Shown one piece after another: positions 1-8,393 of a stretch of 64,000 nucleotides of DNA. The stretch is from Sphaerotilus hippei. GTDB lineage: Bacteria; Pseudomonadota; Gammaproteobacteria; Burkholderiales; Burkholderiaceae_C. Location: NCBI RefSeq assembly GCF_003201595.1, contig NZ_QJJS01000004.1:62001-126000 (forward strand), given 5' to 3'. Position 1 is the first letter of the stretch; each line of letters starts with the position of its first letter. Position numbers and translations under genes: made by a program. The notes beneath the pieces were generated by a model that worked only from the letters and a program-made list of their open reading frames with translations, searched no databases and had not been told where the DNA came from.

Positions 1-791
1 CGGGCCTGCTGATCGGCGGCGCGCTGATGCTGTTCGTGCACCTGTACTGCCGCTACAAGGGCTGGGGCAAGAACGACGGCGACGGCCGCCTCGGCGTGGG
101 CCGGGCCAGCCTGGACGCGGCCTGGGCGCTGCTGATGCCGGTGATCATCCTCGGCGGCATCTACGGCGGGGTCTTCACGCCCACCGAGGCGTCGGTCGTG
201 GCGGTGTTCTACGCGCTGATCGTGGGCATGCTGATCCACCGTGAGCTGTCGTGGCGCGACCTGCTGCCGGTGCTGCGCAAGTCGGTGATCTCCAGCGCGG
301 TGATCATGTTCATCATCGCCAACGCCGGCCTGTTCGCCTTCATCATCACCCGGGCCGGCGTGCCCGAGGCCATCGGCGAGTGGCTCAGCGAGGTGCTGAA
401 GTCGCCGATGTGGTTCCTGCTGGGCGTGAACGCCGCGCTGTTCGTCATCGGCATGTTCATCGAGACCTCGGCGGCCATCATCGTGCTGGCTCCGATCCTG
501 GTGCCGGTGGCCGTGCACTTCGGCGTGGATCCGGTGCACTTCGGCACCATCATGGTCGTCAACCTGGCGCTGGGCATGATCACGCCGCCCTTCGGCGTCA
601 ACCTCTTCGCGGCCTGCACGGTCGCCAGGATCTCGCTCGACCAGATCGTCAGGCACCTGATTCCCTTCGTGCTGGTGATCATCGGCTGCCTGATGCTGGT
701 CACCTACGTTCCCTCCATCAGCCTGGCGCTGCGTGACCTCGTGTTCGCCGCACCCGCAGCCGCCATCGCGCCCGCCATCGGCCCGCAATGA
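1..791 (+). CDS. TRAP transporter large permease (DctM family), 5' end missing
   Basis: Large membrane subunit of a tripartite ATP-independent periplasmic transporter, which imports small carboxylates using an ion gradient. The frame is open from the left edge, so only about the last 260 of the usual roughly 430 residues are present. The visible part is a run of hydrophobic segments and carries the DctM-type motif GMITPPFGVNLF near the C terminus. The next gene begins at 788 and overlaps this stop codon. Because L-threonate/D-erythronate genes follow directly, the likely substrate is a four-carbon sugar acid (inference). The small permease and binding protein should lie just left of the window. 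Confidence 0.9.
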   Translation, partial: GLLIGGALMLFVHLYCRYKGWGKNDGDGRLGVGRASLDAAWALLMPVIILGGIYGGVFTPTEASVVAVFYALIVGMLIHRELSWRDLLPVLRKSVISSAVIMFIIANAGLFAFIITRAGVPEAIGEWLSEVLKSPMWFLLGVNAALFVIGMFIETSAAIIVLAPILVPVAVHFGVDPVHFGTIMVVNLALGMITPPFGVNLFAACTVARISLDQIVRHLIPFVLVIIGCLMLVTYVPSISLALRDLVFAAPAAAIAPAIGPQ

Positions 792-1729
792 CCCCCATGG
801 ACCCCCTTGCATCGAGAACCGAAATGACGACTCCAGCTTCCCTCCACATCGGCGTCATCGGCCTGGGCGCCATGGGCCGCGGCATGGCCGCCTCGCTGCG
901 CCGCGCCGGCCACCTCGTGCACGTCTGCGACGTGCGGCCCGAAGCCGCACAGGCCTTTGCCGCCGAAGGGGGCGTGGCCTGCGCCAGCCCGGCCGAGGTG
1001 GCCGCGCACTGCGAGGTGCTGGTCAGCGTGGTCGTCAACGCCGCGCAGACCGAGGCCGTGCTGTTCGGTGACGGTGGCGCGGCCGCCGCGATGCGGCCGG
1101 GCAGCCTGTTCATCATGTGCTCCACCGTGGACCCGAACTGGTCGGTGGCGCTGGAGGCACGCCTGGCGGACCTGGGCCTGCTCTACCTGGATGCGCCCAT
1201 CTCGGGCGGTGCCGCCAAGGCGGCCTCCGGCGAGATGACGATGATGACCGCCGGCACGCCCGCCGCCTATGCCAAGGCCGGCGACGCGCTGGAGGCCATG
1301 GCCGCCAAGGTCTACCGCCTGGGCGACCGTGCCGGCAACGGCAGCAAGGTCAAGATCATCAACCAGCTGCTGGCCGGCGTGCACATCGCCGCCGCGGCCG
1401 AGGCCATGGCGCTGGGCCTGCGCGAAGGCGTGAAGGCCGAGGACATCTACGAGGTCATCACCCACAGCGCCGGCAACAGCTGGATGTTCGAGAACCGCAT
1501 GGCCCATGTGCTGGCGGCCGACTACACGCCGCTGTCGGCCGTGGACATCTTCGTCAAGGACCTCGGCCTGGTGCTCGACACGGCGCGCGCGAGCAAATTC
1601 CCGCTGCCGCTGTCGGCCACCGCGCACCAGATGTTCATGCAGGCCAGCACCGCCGGCTACGGCCGCGAGGACGATTCGGCCGTGATCAAGATCTTTCCCG
1701 GCATCACCCTGCCGGGCTCGCCCGCCTGA
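788..1729 (+). CDS. ltnD: L-threonate dehydrogenase (3-hydroxyisobutyrate dehydrogenase family)
   Basis: NAD-dependent beta-hydroxyacid dehydrogenase; in tetronate clusters this member oxidises L-threonate to 2-oxo-tetronate. The N-terminal Rossmann motif GLGAMGRG lies at residues 25-32. DAPISGG at about 135-141 and the GNGSKVKIIN segment with the catalytic lysine near K189 match the family. The start at 788 overlaps the TRAP permease stop in an ATGA arrangement but has no Shine-Dalgarno. An in-frame ATG at 824, with a weak GAGAA upstream, sits closer to the Rossmann fold and is an equally good start. The specific substrate is inferred from the denD-otnK-otnC-otnI neighbours. Confidence 0.85.
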   Translation: MTPMDPLASRTEMTTPASLHIGVIGLGAMGRGMAASLRRAGHLVHVCDVRPEAAQAFAAEGGVACASPAEVAAHCEVLVSVVVNAAQTEAVLFGDGGAAAAMRPGSLFIMCSTVDPNWSVALEARLADLGLLYLDAPISGGAAKAASGEMTMMTAGTPAAYAKAGDALEAMAAKVYRLGDRAGNGSKVKIINQLLAGVHIAAAAEAMALGLREGVKAEDIYEVITHSAGNSWMFENRMAHVLAADYTPLSAVDIFVKDLGLVLDTARASKFPLPLSATAHQMFMQASTAGYGREDDSAVIKIFPGITLPGSPA

Positions 1730-1739
1730 GGAGGCCACG

Positions 1740-2756
1740 ATGCAGATCCTCATCACCGGTGGCAGCGGCTTCCTGGGCGCCCGCCTGGCCCGCACGCTGC
1801 TGGCCCGGGACGGCCTGGCCCTGGCGGGCGGGCGCACGCAGCCCCTGACCCGCCTGCTGCTGACCGACCTGGTGCCCCCGCCGGCCGACCTGCAGGCCCA
1901 GGCTCGGGTCCGGTTCGTGACGGGTGAGCTCAACGCGCTGCTGGCCAGCGGCGAGCTCGGTCTGGACGGGGTGGACGCCGTCGTGCACCTGGCCGCGGCC
2001 GTCAGCGGCGACTGCGAGGCCGACCTCGACCTGGGCCTGCGCAGCAACCTCGACGCCAGCCGTGCGCTGCTGCAGGCCGCGCGCCATGCCGGCCAGGCTC
2101 CGGTGTTCGTCGCGGCCAGCTCGGTGGCGGTGTTCGGCGGCATGCCCGGCCTGCCGCTGCCCGAGCCGGTGGGCGACGACAGCCTGCCCACGCCGCAGGG
2201 CAGCTACGGCATCCAGAAGTTCATGGTCGAGCAGCTGGTGGCCGACTTCAGCCGCCGCCGCCTGGTGCAGGGCCGCTGCGTGCGCCTGATGACGGTGGCC
2301 GTGCGGCCCGGACGGCCCAATGGCGCGGCCTCCAGCTTCCTCAGCGGCATGGTGCGTGAACCGCTGGCCGGCCGACGGGCCGTGGTGCCGGTGGCCGCCG
2401 GCACGCCGGTCGCGCTGGCCTCGCCCGGGCGCACCGTGGCCGGCCTGCTGACGGCGCTCGAGACCGGCGAGGCCGACTGGGGTCCGCGCACCGCGCTCAA
2501 CCTGCCGGCGCTGTCCACCACGGTGGGCGAGATCGCCGCCGCGCTGGAGCGCCTGGCCGGCCCGGCGGCCACCGCCCTGCTGGACTGGCAGCCCGACGCC
2601 CGCATCGCCGCCATCGTCGGCGGCTGGCCCAGCCGTTTTGATGCGGCCCGCGCGCGTGGCCTGGGCCTCTTGCCCGACCCGACCGTCGACGCACTGCTGC
2701 AGTCCTATGTCAGCGACCACCCCGAAGCCGTGCGCCTGCCTTTGATGCCGGTTTGA
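1740..2756 (+). CDS. denD: D-erythronate dehydrogenase (extended SDR family)
   Basis: NAD-dependent sugar-acid dehydrogenase of the extended short-chain family, 338 residues. In tetronate clusters it oxidises D-erythronate to 2-oxo-D-tetronate, which enters the shared OtnI/OtnK/OtnC route. Residues 6-13 contain the TGGSGFLG nucleotide-binding motif; Ser127/128 and the Y156-x3-K160 pair form the SDR catalytic set. AGGAGG lies 5 nt before the ATG. It sits 10 bp after ltnD and 30 bp before otnK in one apparent operon. The general fold could also be a nucleotide-sugar epimerase; context decides for DenD. Confidence 0.85.
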   Translation: MQILITGGSGFLGARLARTLLARDGLALAGGRTQPLTRLLLTDLVPPPADLQAQARVRFVTGELNALLASGELGLDGVDAVVHLAAAVSGDCEADLDLGLRSNLDASRALLQAARHAGQAPVFVAASSVAVFGGMPGLPLPEPVGDDSLPTPQGSYGIQKFMVEQLVADFSRRRLVQGRCVRLMTVAVRPGRPNGAASSFLSGMVREPLAGRRAVVPVAAGTPVALASPGRTVAGLLTALETGEADWGPRTALNLPALSTTVGEIAAALERLAGPAATALLDWQPDARIAAIVGGWPSRFDAARARGLGLLPDPTVDALLQSYVSDHPEAVRLPLMPV

Positions 2757-2786
2757 CACCTCTTTGACCCCATCGGAATCCTGACC

Positions 2787-4076
2787 ATGACCCGACCGCT
2801 GCTCGGCTGCATCGCCGACGATTTCACAGGCGCCACCGACCTGGCCAACAACCTGGTGCGCAACGGCATGCGCACCGTGCAGACCATCGGCGTGCCCGAC
2901 GGTCCGCTGGACGCCACGGCCGACGCCGTGGTGGTGGCGCTCAAGTCGCGCACCGTGCCCGCGGCCGAGGCCGTCGAGCAGTCGCTGGCCGCGCTGCGCT
3001 GGCTGCAGGCCCAGGGCGTGCAGCAGATCTACTTCAAGTACTGCTCCACCTTCGACAGCACGCCGGCGGGCAACATCGGCCCCGTCACCGAAGCCCTGAT
3101 GGACGCGCTGGGCACGGACTTCACCATCGCCACGCCGGCCTTTCCGGACAACAAGCGCACGGTCTTCAAGGGCTACCTGTTCGCCGGTGAGGGGCTGCTG
3201 AACGAAAGCGGCATGCAGAACCACCCGCTCACGCCGATGACGGACGCCAACCTGGTGCGGGTGCTGCAGGCGCAGACGCGGCGCCGGGTCGGCCTGATCG
3301 ACCACACGGTGGTGGCGCAGGGCGAGGCGGCCATCCGGGCCCGGATCGCCGAGCTGAAGTCGCAGGGCGTGGCCATGGCCATCGTCGATGCGGTGAGCAA
3401 CGCCGACCTGCTGCGCCTGGCTCCCGCGCTGAAGGACCTGCCGCTGCTGACCGCCGGCTCGGGCGTGGCCATCGGCCTGCCGGGCAACTTCGGCTTGACG
3501 CCATCACCGCAGACGGCCGAGCTGCCGCCGGCGCGCGGCCGCCGGGCCATCGTCTCGGGCAGCTGCTCGGTGGCCACCAACGGCCAGGTGGCCGACTTCA
3601 TCGCGCGGGGCGGCCAGGCCCTGGCGCTGAACCCGCTGCGCATGGCCGCCGGCGAGCCCGTGGCCGCCGAGGCCCTGGCCTGGGCCGCGGGCCAGCTGGC
3701 CGGCGCGCCGGCGGCGCCCGTGCTGATCTACTCCACCGCCGAGCCCGAGGCCGTGCGCGCCATCCAGGGCCGGCTGGGCGTGGAAGAAGCCGGCGCGATG
3801 GTCGAGCGCGGCATCGCGGCCATCGCCAAGGGCCTGGTCGAGCAGGGCGTGGGCCAGTTGCTGGTGGCCGGCGGCGAGACCTCGGGCGCCTGCGTGCAGG
3901 CCCTGGGCATCGCCCAGCTGCACATCGGCGCGCAGATCGACCCCGGCGTGCCCTGGTGCCATGCGGTCTCGCCCGTCGCGGCGCAGGGCCTGCACCTCAC
4001 GCTGAAGTCCGGCAACTTCGGCACGCCCGACTTCTTCACCAAGGCCTTCGGCCTGCTGGCGGAGGACGCGGCATGA
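2787..4076 (+). CDS. otnK: 3-oxo-tetronate kinase (four-carbon acid sugar kinase)
   Basis: Phosphorylates 3-oxo-tetronate at O4, the third step of L-threonate / D-erythronate breakdown. The 429-residue length and the N-terminal signature GCIADDFTGATDLANNLVR (residues 7-25) are typical of the former DUF1537 kinases. The C-terminal nucleotide-binding part includes the VAGGETSGACVQALG stretch near residues 357-371. The stop codon overlaps the otnC start (ATGA), which suggests translational coupling with the decarboxylase that uses its product. Confidence 0.92.
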   Translation: MTRPLLGCIADDFTGATDLANNLVRNGMRTVQTIGVPDGPLDATADAVVVALKSRTVPAAEAVEQSLAALRWLQAQGVQQIYFKYCSTFDSTPAGNIGPVTEALMDALGTDFTIATPAFPDNKRTVFKGYLFAGEGLLNESGMQNHPLTPMTDANLVRVLQAQTRRRVGLIDHTVVAQGEAAIRARIAELKSQGVAMAIVDAVSNADLLRLAPALKDLPLLTAGSGVAIGLPGNFGLTPSPQTAELPPARGRRAIVSGSCSVATNGQVADFIARGGQALALNPLRMAAGEPVAAEALAWAAGQLAGAPAAPVLIYSTAEPEAVRAIQGRLGVEEAGAMVERGIAAIAKGLVEQGVGQLLVAGGETSGACVQALGIAQLHIGAQIDPGVPWCHAVSPVAAQGLHLTLKSGNFGTPDFFTKAFGLLAEDAA

Positions 4077-4774
4077 ACGGCCCCGCCTTCCTGGACGAAC
4101 GCACGGCCCGCGACGAGATCTGCCGGGTCGGCCGCTCGCTGTTCGAGCGGGGCTACGTGCACGCCACCGCCGGCAACATCAGCGTGCGCCTGGCCGACGG
4201 CTACCTCATCACGCCCACCGACGCCTGCCTGGGCACGCTGGAGCCGGACCGCCTGGCCCGGCTGGACGCCGAGGGCCGCCAGGTCTCGGGCGACCGGGGC
4301 AGCAAGACCATCGTGCTGCACCGGCGCATCTATGCGGCCAGCGCCGCCACCGGCCAGGCCGCACGCTGCGTCATCCACACCCACAGCACCCACCTGGTGG
4401 CCTGCTCGCTGCAGGCCGACGGCGCGGCGGGGGGCCGGCTGGCCGACGACGCCGAGCTGCTGCCCGCGGTCACGCCCTACTTCGTGATGAAGGTCGGCCA
4501 TGTGCCGCACATCCCCTACCATCGGCCCGGCGCCCCGGAAGCGGCCGAGTGCGTGGCCCGGGCGATCGAACGCCATGCCGCCGCCGGCCACCCGATCCGG
4601 GCGGTGATGCTGGCCCGGCTGGGCCCGAACGTCTGGCACGACCACCCCGCGGCGGCCATGGCCACGCTGGAGGAGCTGGAGGAGACCGCCCGGCTGTGCC
4701 TGCTCACCCGCATCCCCCCGCTGGGCGCGCCCCAGATCGACGAGCTGCGCCAGGTCTTCGGCGCCAGCTGGTGA
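4073..4774 (+). CDS. otnC: 3-oxo-tetronate 4-phosphate decarboxylase (class II aldolase family)
   Basis: Decarboxylates 3-oxo-tetronate 4-phosphate to dihydroxyacetone phosphate, the last committed step of the pathway. The 233-residue product is of aldolase class II/adducin type. [10 protein letters not shown] near the N terminus binds phosphate in this family, and the VIHTHSTH segment near residue 100 supplies metal-binding histidines. The start at 4073 was chosen because it overlaps the otnK stop and gives the normal family N terminus; an upstream extension of the frame would run inside otnK. Confidence 0.92.
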   Translation: MNGPAFLDERTARDEICRVGRSLFERGYVHATAGNISVRLADGYLITPTDACLGTLEPDRLARLDAEGRQVSGDRGSKTIVLHRRIYAASAATGQAARCVIHTHSTHLVACSLQADGAAGGRLADDAELLPAVTPYFVMKVGHVPHIPYHRPGAPEAAECVARAIERHAAAGHPIRAVMLARLGPNVWHDHPAAAMATLEELEETARLCLLTRIPPLGAPQIDELRQVFGASW

Positions 4775-4802
4775 CCGTGACCCCCTCCGGAGGATCCTGA
4801 CC

Positions 4803-5603
4803 ATGCCCCGTTTTGCCGCCAACCTGACCATGCTCTACAACGAGCATGCCTTCCTCGACCGCTTCGGCGCGGCTGCCGCCGATGGTTTCCAGGGCGTCGA
4901 GTACCTGTTCCCCTACGCCTTCGCCGCGGGCGAGCTCGCCGCCCGACTGGCCGACCACGGCCTGCAGCAGGTGCTGTTCAACGCGCCGCCGGGCGACTGG
5001 GAGGCGGGTGAACGTGGCCTGGCCTGCCTGCCCGGGCGCGAGGCCGAGTTCCGCGCCGGCTTCGAGCAGGCGCTCGAATACGCCCAGGCGCTGGACTGCC
5101 CGCGCGTGCACGTGATGGCGGGCCTGGCCCCGGCCGGCGTCGAACGCGCGGCGCTGCAGGCCACCTACGAGGCCAACCTGGCCTGGGCCGCCGGGCGGGC
5201 CGCCCGCGACGGCCGCGACGTGCTGATCGAGCCGATCAACCCCCGCGACATCCCCGGCTTCTTTCTGAACCGCCAGGACGAGGCCCACCGCATCGTGCAG
5301 GCCATCGGTGCCGCCAACCTGAAGGTGCAGTTCGACCTCTACCACTGCCAGATCGTCGAAGGCGACGTGGCGATGAAGATACGCCAGTACCTGCCCACCG
5401 GCCGGGTGGGGCACTTCCAGATCGCCGGCGTGCCCATGCGCCACGAGCCCGACCTGGGCGAGCTGAACCACCCTTACCTGTTCGAGGTGATCGACGAGGT
5501 GGCGGCGGCCTGCGGCTGGCAGGGCTGGGTGGGCTGCGAGTACCGGCCCCGGCTCGGCCCGCAGCCCGGCGCGACGACGGCGGGGCTGGGCTGGCGCCCG
5601 TGA
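4803..5603 (+). CDS. otnI: 2-oxo-tetronate isomerase (hydroxypyruvate isomerase family)
   Basis: TIM-barrel isomerase that converts 2-oxo-tetronate to 3-oxo-tetronate and so links the two dehydrogenases with OtnK. It has 266 residues, the usual length. Family features visible are [11 protein letters not shown] at the N terminus, the metal/substrate segment LIEPINPRD at about residue 140, QFDLYHCQ, and GCEYRP near the C terminus. A GGAGG motif lies about 9 nt before the ATG. It ends the tetronate operon; a hairpin follows at 5613. Confidence 0.92.
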   Translation: MPRFAANLTMLYNEHAFLDRFGAAAADGFQGVEYLFPYAFAAGELAARLADHGLQQVLFNAPPGDWEAGERGLACLPGREAEFRAGFEQALEYAQALDCPRVHVMAGLAPAGVERAALQATYEANLAWAAGRAARDGRDVLIEPINPRDIPGFFLNRQDEAHRIVQAIGAANLKVQFDLYHCQIVEGDVAMKIRQYLPTGRVGHFQIAGVPMRHEPDLGELNHPYLFEVIDEVAAACGWQGWVGCEYRPRLGPQPGATTAGLGWRP

Positions 5604-5612
5604 CGGGCGCGC

Positions 5613-5631
5613 CCGGGGGACAGGCCCCCGG
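5613..5631. terminator. Hairpin between convergent otnI and arsC
   Basis: A 7-bp G/C stem (CCGGGGG pairing with CCCCCGG) with a 5-nt loop lies between the otnI stop and the arsC stop on the other strand. There is no T-run on either side, so efficiency is uncertain, but the position fits a shared bidirectional terminator. Confidence 0.5.
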
Positions 5632-5633
5632 CG

Positions 5634-6074
5634 TCAGCGCACGATGCGCTGCCCCCGCTCGTCGACCACGGCCTCGCCATCCTCCTTCGTGAAGGCGCGC
5701 TGCTGGGCCGAGGGCAGCAGGTCGAGCACCCGCTCGGACGGCCGGCACAGCCGCGCGCCCAGCGGGGTGACGACGATCGGGCGGTTCATCAGGATCGGGT
5801 GGGCCACCATGAAGTCGATCAGCTGATCGTCGCTCCATTCGGGGCGATCGAGCTGCAGCTCGTCATGCAGCGTGCCCTTGCTGCGCAGCAGCTCGCGCGG
5901 CGACAGGCCGATCGCGGCGATCAGCGCCACCAGCTCGTCGCGGCCGGGAGGGGTCTTCAGGTATTCGATGATCACCGGTTCGACCCCGCTGTTGCGGATC
6001 ATCTCGAGGGTGTTGCGCGAGGTGCCGCAGGCGGGGTTGTGGTAGATCGTGATGGCAGTTCGGGTATCGGTCAC
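5634..6074 (-). CDS. arsC: Arsenate reductase, glutaredoxin-dependent (ArsC/YffB-type family)
   Basis: Reduces arsenate to arsenite with glutaredoxin/glutathione in the cytoplasm. The GTG start at 6074 gives 146 residues, close to the 141 of plasmid R773 ArsC. Catalytic Cys16 in NPACGTSRNT and Arg64, Arg98 and Arg111 all sit exactly four residues after the R773 positions C12, R60, R94 and R107, which supports real arsenate reductase chemistry. The frame stays open about 40 codons upstream, but that part is Arg-rich and unlike the family. No arsR or arsB is adjacent, so it is an isolated copy. It is divergent from the VOC gene. Confidence 0.9.
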   Translation of the reverse strand: MTDTRTAITIYHNPACGTSRNTLEMIRNSGVEPVIIEYLKTPPGRDELVALIAAIGLSPRELLRSKGTLHDELQLDRPEWSDDQLIDFMVAHPILMNRPIVVTPLGARLCRPSERVLDLLPSAQQRAFTKEDGEAVVDERGQRIVR

Positions 6075-6251
6075 GGTCGGTCTCGAAGTCAGGTCGCAAG
6101 CCACGCACCATACGCCCGAACGGCAGCGTCGACGAGACCCCTCGACCGCATCCGGGATGCGCCGCGCGCCTGCCGCCCGGCTTACGATGCAGGCCCGCAC
6201 CGGTCACAGCCCGTCGGCCGGCCTCGTCGCTGCCCTCCCGGAGACGCCAAG

Positions 6252-7025
6252 ATGCCCCGTTCACCCTGTCCCTTCGTCTGGTACGAGCTGATGACCGCCG
6301 ACGCCGCGGCCGCCGAGAACTTCTACCAGGCGGTGCTGGGCTGGCAGATGCAGGACGCCGGCATGCCCGGCATGCGCTACACCATCCTGTCGGCGGGATC
6401 GACCCCGATCGGCGGGCTGATGGCGCTGGACGAAGCGGCCCGCGCCGCCGGCGCCCTGCCCGGCTGGATCGGCTACCTCGGCGTGGACGACGTGGACGCG
6501 GCGGCACGGCGGGTCGTGGCCGCCGGGGGCTCGATCCATGTCCCGCCCGACGACATCCCGGGCGTGGGCCGCTTCTCGGTCGTGGCCGATCCGCAGCGTG
6601 CACCCTTCGTGCTGTTCCGCGGCGCGACGCCGCAGGCCCCGGCCCAGGCCGAGCCCGGCACGCCCGGTCATGTGGGCTGGCACGAGCTGCACGCCGGCGA
6701 CGGGCCCGAGGCCTTGCGCTTCTACCAGGACCAGTTCGGCTGGACCGCCGACGAGGCGATGGACATGGGCCCGATGGGGGTCTACCAGCTGTTCACCACG
6801 GGCGGCGAGGCGGTGGGCGGCGTGATGACGAAGAGCGAGGGCATGCCACGCCCGTGCTGGCTGTTCTACGTGAACGTCGAGTCGATCGACGCCGCGGTGG
6901 AGCGGGTCCGCACGCACGGCGGGCAGATCCTGCACGGCCCGCACGAGGTGCCGGGCGGCAGCTGGATCGTGCAGGGGCTGGACCCGCAGGGCGCGATGTT
7001 CGCGCTGGTCGGGCCGCGGGCCTGA
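6252..7025 (+). CDS. Double VOC-domain protein (glyoxalase/bleomycin resistance fold)
   Basis: A 257-residue cytoplasmic protein built from two vicinal-oxygen-chelate domains. The first starts at FVWYELMTADAAAAENFYQ and the second, after about residue 135, at GHVGWHELHAGDGPEALRFYQ. Each shows the PGWIGYLGV / PCWLFYVNV strand and a terminal binding strand (APFVLFRG, AMFALVGP). Such two-domain proteins resemble hydroxylase-like CFP30B/27 kDa antigen proteins of unknown substrate. It stands alone between arsC and a diguanylate cyclase gene. No substrate can be assigned. Confidence 0.8.
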   Translation: MPRSPCPFVWYELMTADAAAAENFYQAVLGWQMQDAGMPGMRYTILSAGSTPIGGLMALDEAARAAGALPGWIGYLGVDDVDAAARRVVAAGGSIHVPPDDIPGVGRFSVVADPQRAPFVLFRGATPQAPAQAEPGTPGHVGWHELHAGDGPEALRFYQDQFGWTADEAMDMGPMGVYQLFTTGGEAVGGVMTKSEGMPRPCWLFYVNVESIDAAVERVRTHGGQILHGPHEVPGGSWIVQGLDPQGAMFALVGPRA

Positions 7026-7208
7026 GCGGGGCCCTGGCGCCGTCCACGCGCCGGGCGGCGGCAGGTCGACGCCCGCGGCTGCCTCTTCGTGAGGCAATCC
7101 AGGAAAGATCCAGCACTGGCAAGCCCCGATCACGGCCACCCACATCTTGCCCACAGACTTGCCCACACCAACGGGGGACAAGTCCACCGGAACCCCGGCG
7201 CGGGCTCA

Positions 7209-8375
7209 ATGTTGCGGTCCGCCGGCCGAAAACCGGACATGGATGCGACCGCCGATGCCCCGTTCAGCCTGACGACCTTCCTGCTGGGACCCGCCGGCGG
7301 GGTGCGCACGCGCACGGTGATGAGCCTGATGTCGCTGCTGGTCTTCCTGATGTTCGCGGTGGCCCAGCATGTCGAGGTGCAAATGGGGCTGATCGACCGG
7401 CAGGCCTCCCATGCGCTGACCGTCTTCGGCCTCACCGGCGCGGTGCTGTTCGTGGCGATGATGCGGGCCGACCTGCGGCTGCCGGGCATCCGGGACCCCA
7501 GCATGACGGTGCTGCAGATCACCTTCGCGCTGGTCGCCATCGCCTGGTCCTACGGCATCCACGGGCCCGCACGCGGGGCGGTGATCTCGATCATGCTGCT
7601 GATCCTGGTGTTCGGCATGTTCGCGCTGAGCCCCCGGGAGTCGCGGACGCTGGGCTGGCTGGGCTTCATGCTGCTGAGCGGCGTGATGGCCTACAAGACA
7701 CGGACGGACCCGCAGCGTTACCCCCCCCAGGTGGAGCTGATCCACTTCGGCTCCGCGGCCATCATCGCCGCGGGCGTGGTCACGCTGTCCTCGCGCTTCG
7801 GCCGGCTGCGCACCCGGCTGCTGCAGCAGCGCGCCGACCTGACCGAGGCGCTCGAGCGCATCCACCGGCTCGCCTCCCGCGACGAGCTGACCGGCATCCT
7901 GAACCGCCGCGCGATGATCGAGCAGCTGACGGCGCAGAGCTCGCACATGCAGCGTGGCGCGCGCCCGATGTGCCTGCTGGTCGTGGACCTGGACCACTTC
8001 AAGCGCATCAACGACACCTTCGGTCACAAGGCCGGCGACCTGGCCCTGCAGGCCTTCGCCAACCTGGCCACCCGGACGCTGGACGAGCGGGACGTGATCG
8101 GTCGCTGGGGCGGCGAGGAGTTCCTGCTGATGCTGCCCGAGACCTCGGTCGAGGCCGGGATCGAGCGCACCGAGCGGCTGCGCCAGGCTGCGCTGCGGCA
8201 GCCGCTGACCGACGTGCACCCGTCGCTGGTGATCACCTTCTCGGCCGGCCTGTCGCCCTGCCGGGGCATGCACGACATCGACGCGGCGATCGAGCGGGCC
8301 GACCAGGCCATGTACCGGGCCAAGACGATGGGACGCAACCGCACGGAGCTGGCGCCGCCGATCGCCGGCGCGTGA
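7209..8375 (+). CDS. Membrane-bound diguanylate cyclase (GGDEF domain)
   Basis: Makes the second messenger cyclic di-GMP from two GTP. About six hydrophobic segments make up the N-terminal half. They are followed by a short linker helix and a GGDEF domain (ASRDELTGILNRRAM, then RWGGEEFLLMLPE). The active-site loop is GGEEF, so catalysis is expected. The residues where the RxxD inhibitory site should be read DERD, so normal product inhibition may be absent. ATG 7209 and ATG 7239 are both plausible; a GTG at 7089 would add about 40 residues that look non-coding. The signal sensed is unknown. Confidence 0.85.
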   Translation: MLRSAGRKPDMDATADAPFSLTTFLLGPAGGVRTRTVMSLMSLLVFLMFAVAQHVEVQMGLIDRQASHALTVFGLTGAVLFVAMMRADLRLPGIRDPSMTVLQITFALVAIAWSYGIHGPARGAVISIMLLILVFGMFALSPRESRTLGWLGFMLLSGVMAYKTRTDPQRYPPQVELIHFGSAAIIAAGVVTLSSRFGRLRTRLLQQRADLTEALERIHRLASRDELTGILNRRAMIEQLTAQSSHMQRGARPMCLLVVDLDHFKRINDTFGHKAGDLALQAFANLATRTLDERDVIGRWGGEEFLLMLPETSVEAGIERTERLRQAALRQPLTDVHPSLVITFSAGLSPCRGMHDIDAAIERADQAMYRAKTMGRNRTELAPPIAGA

Positions 8376-8393
8376 GGGCCGGCGCCGCCCGCC

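Noticed and set aside
704-2191. Long minus-strand open frames opposite the tetronate genes (also opposite most other + strand genes)
   Set aside because: They are antisense shadows caused by high GC and third-position bias; they lack family motifs and overlap genes with clear function.
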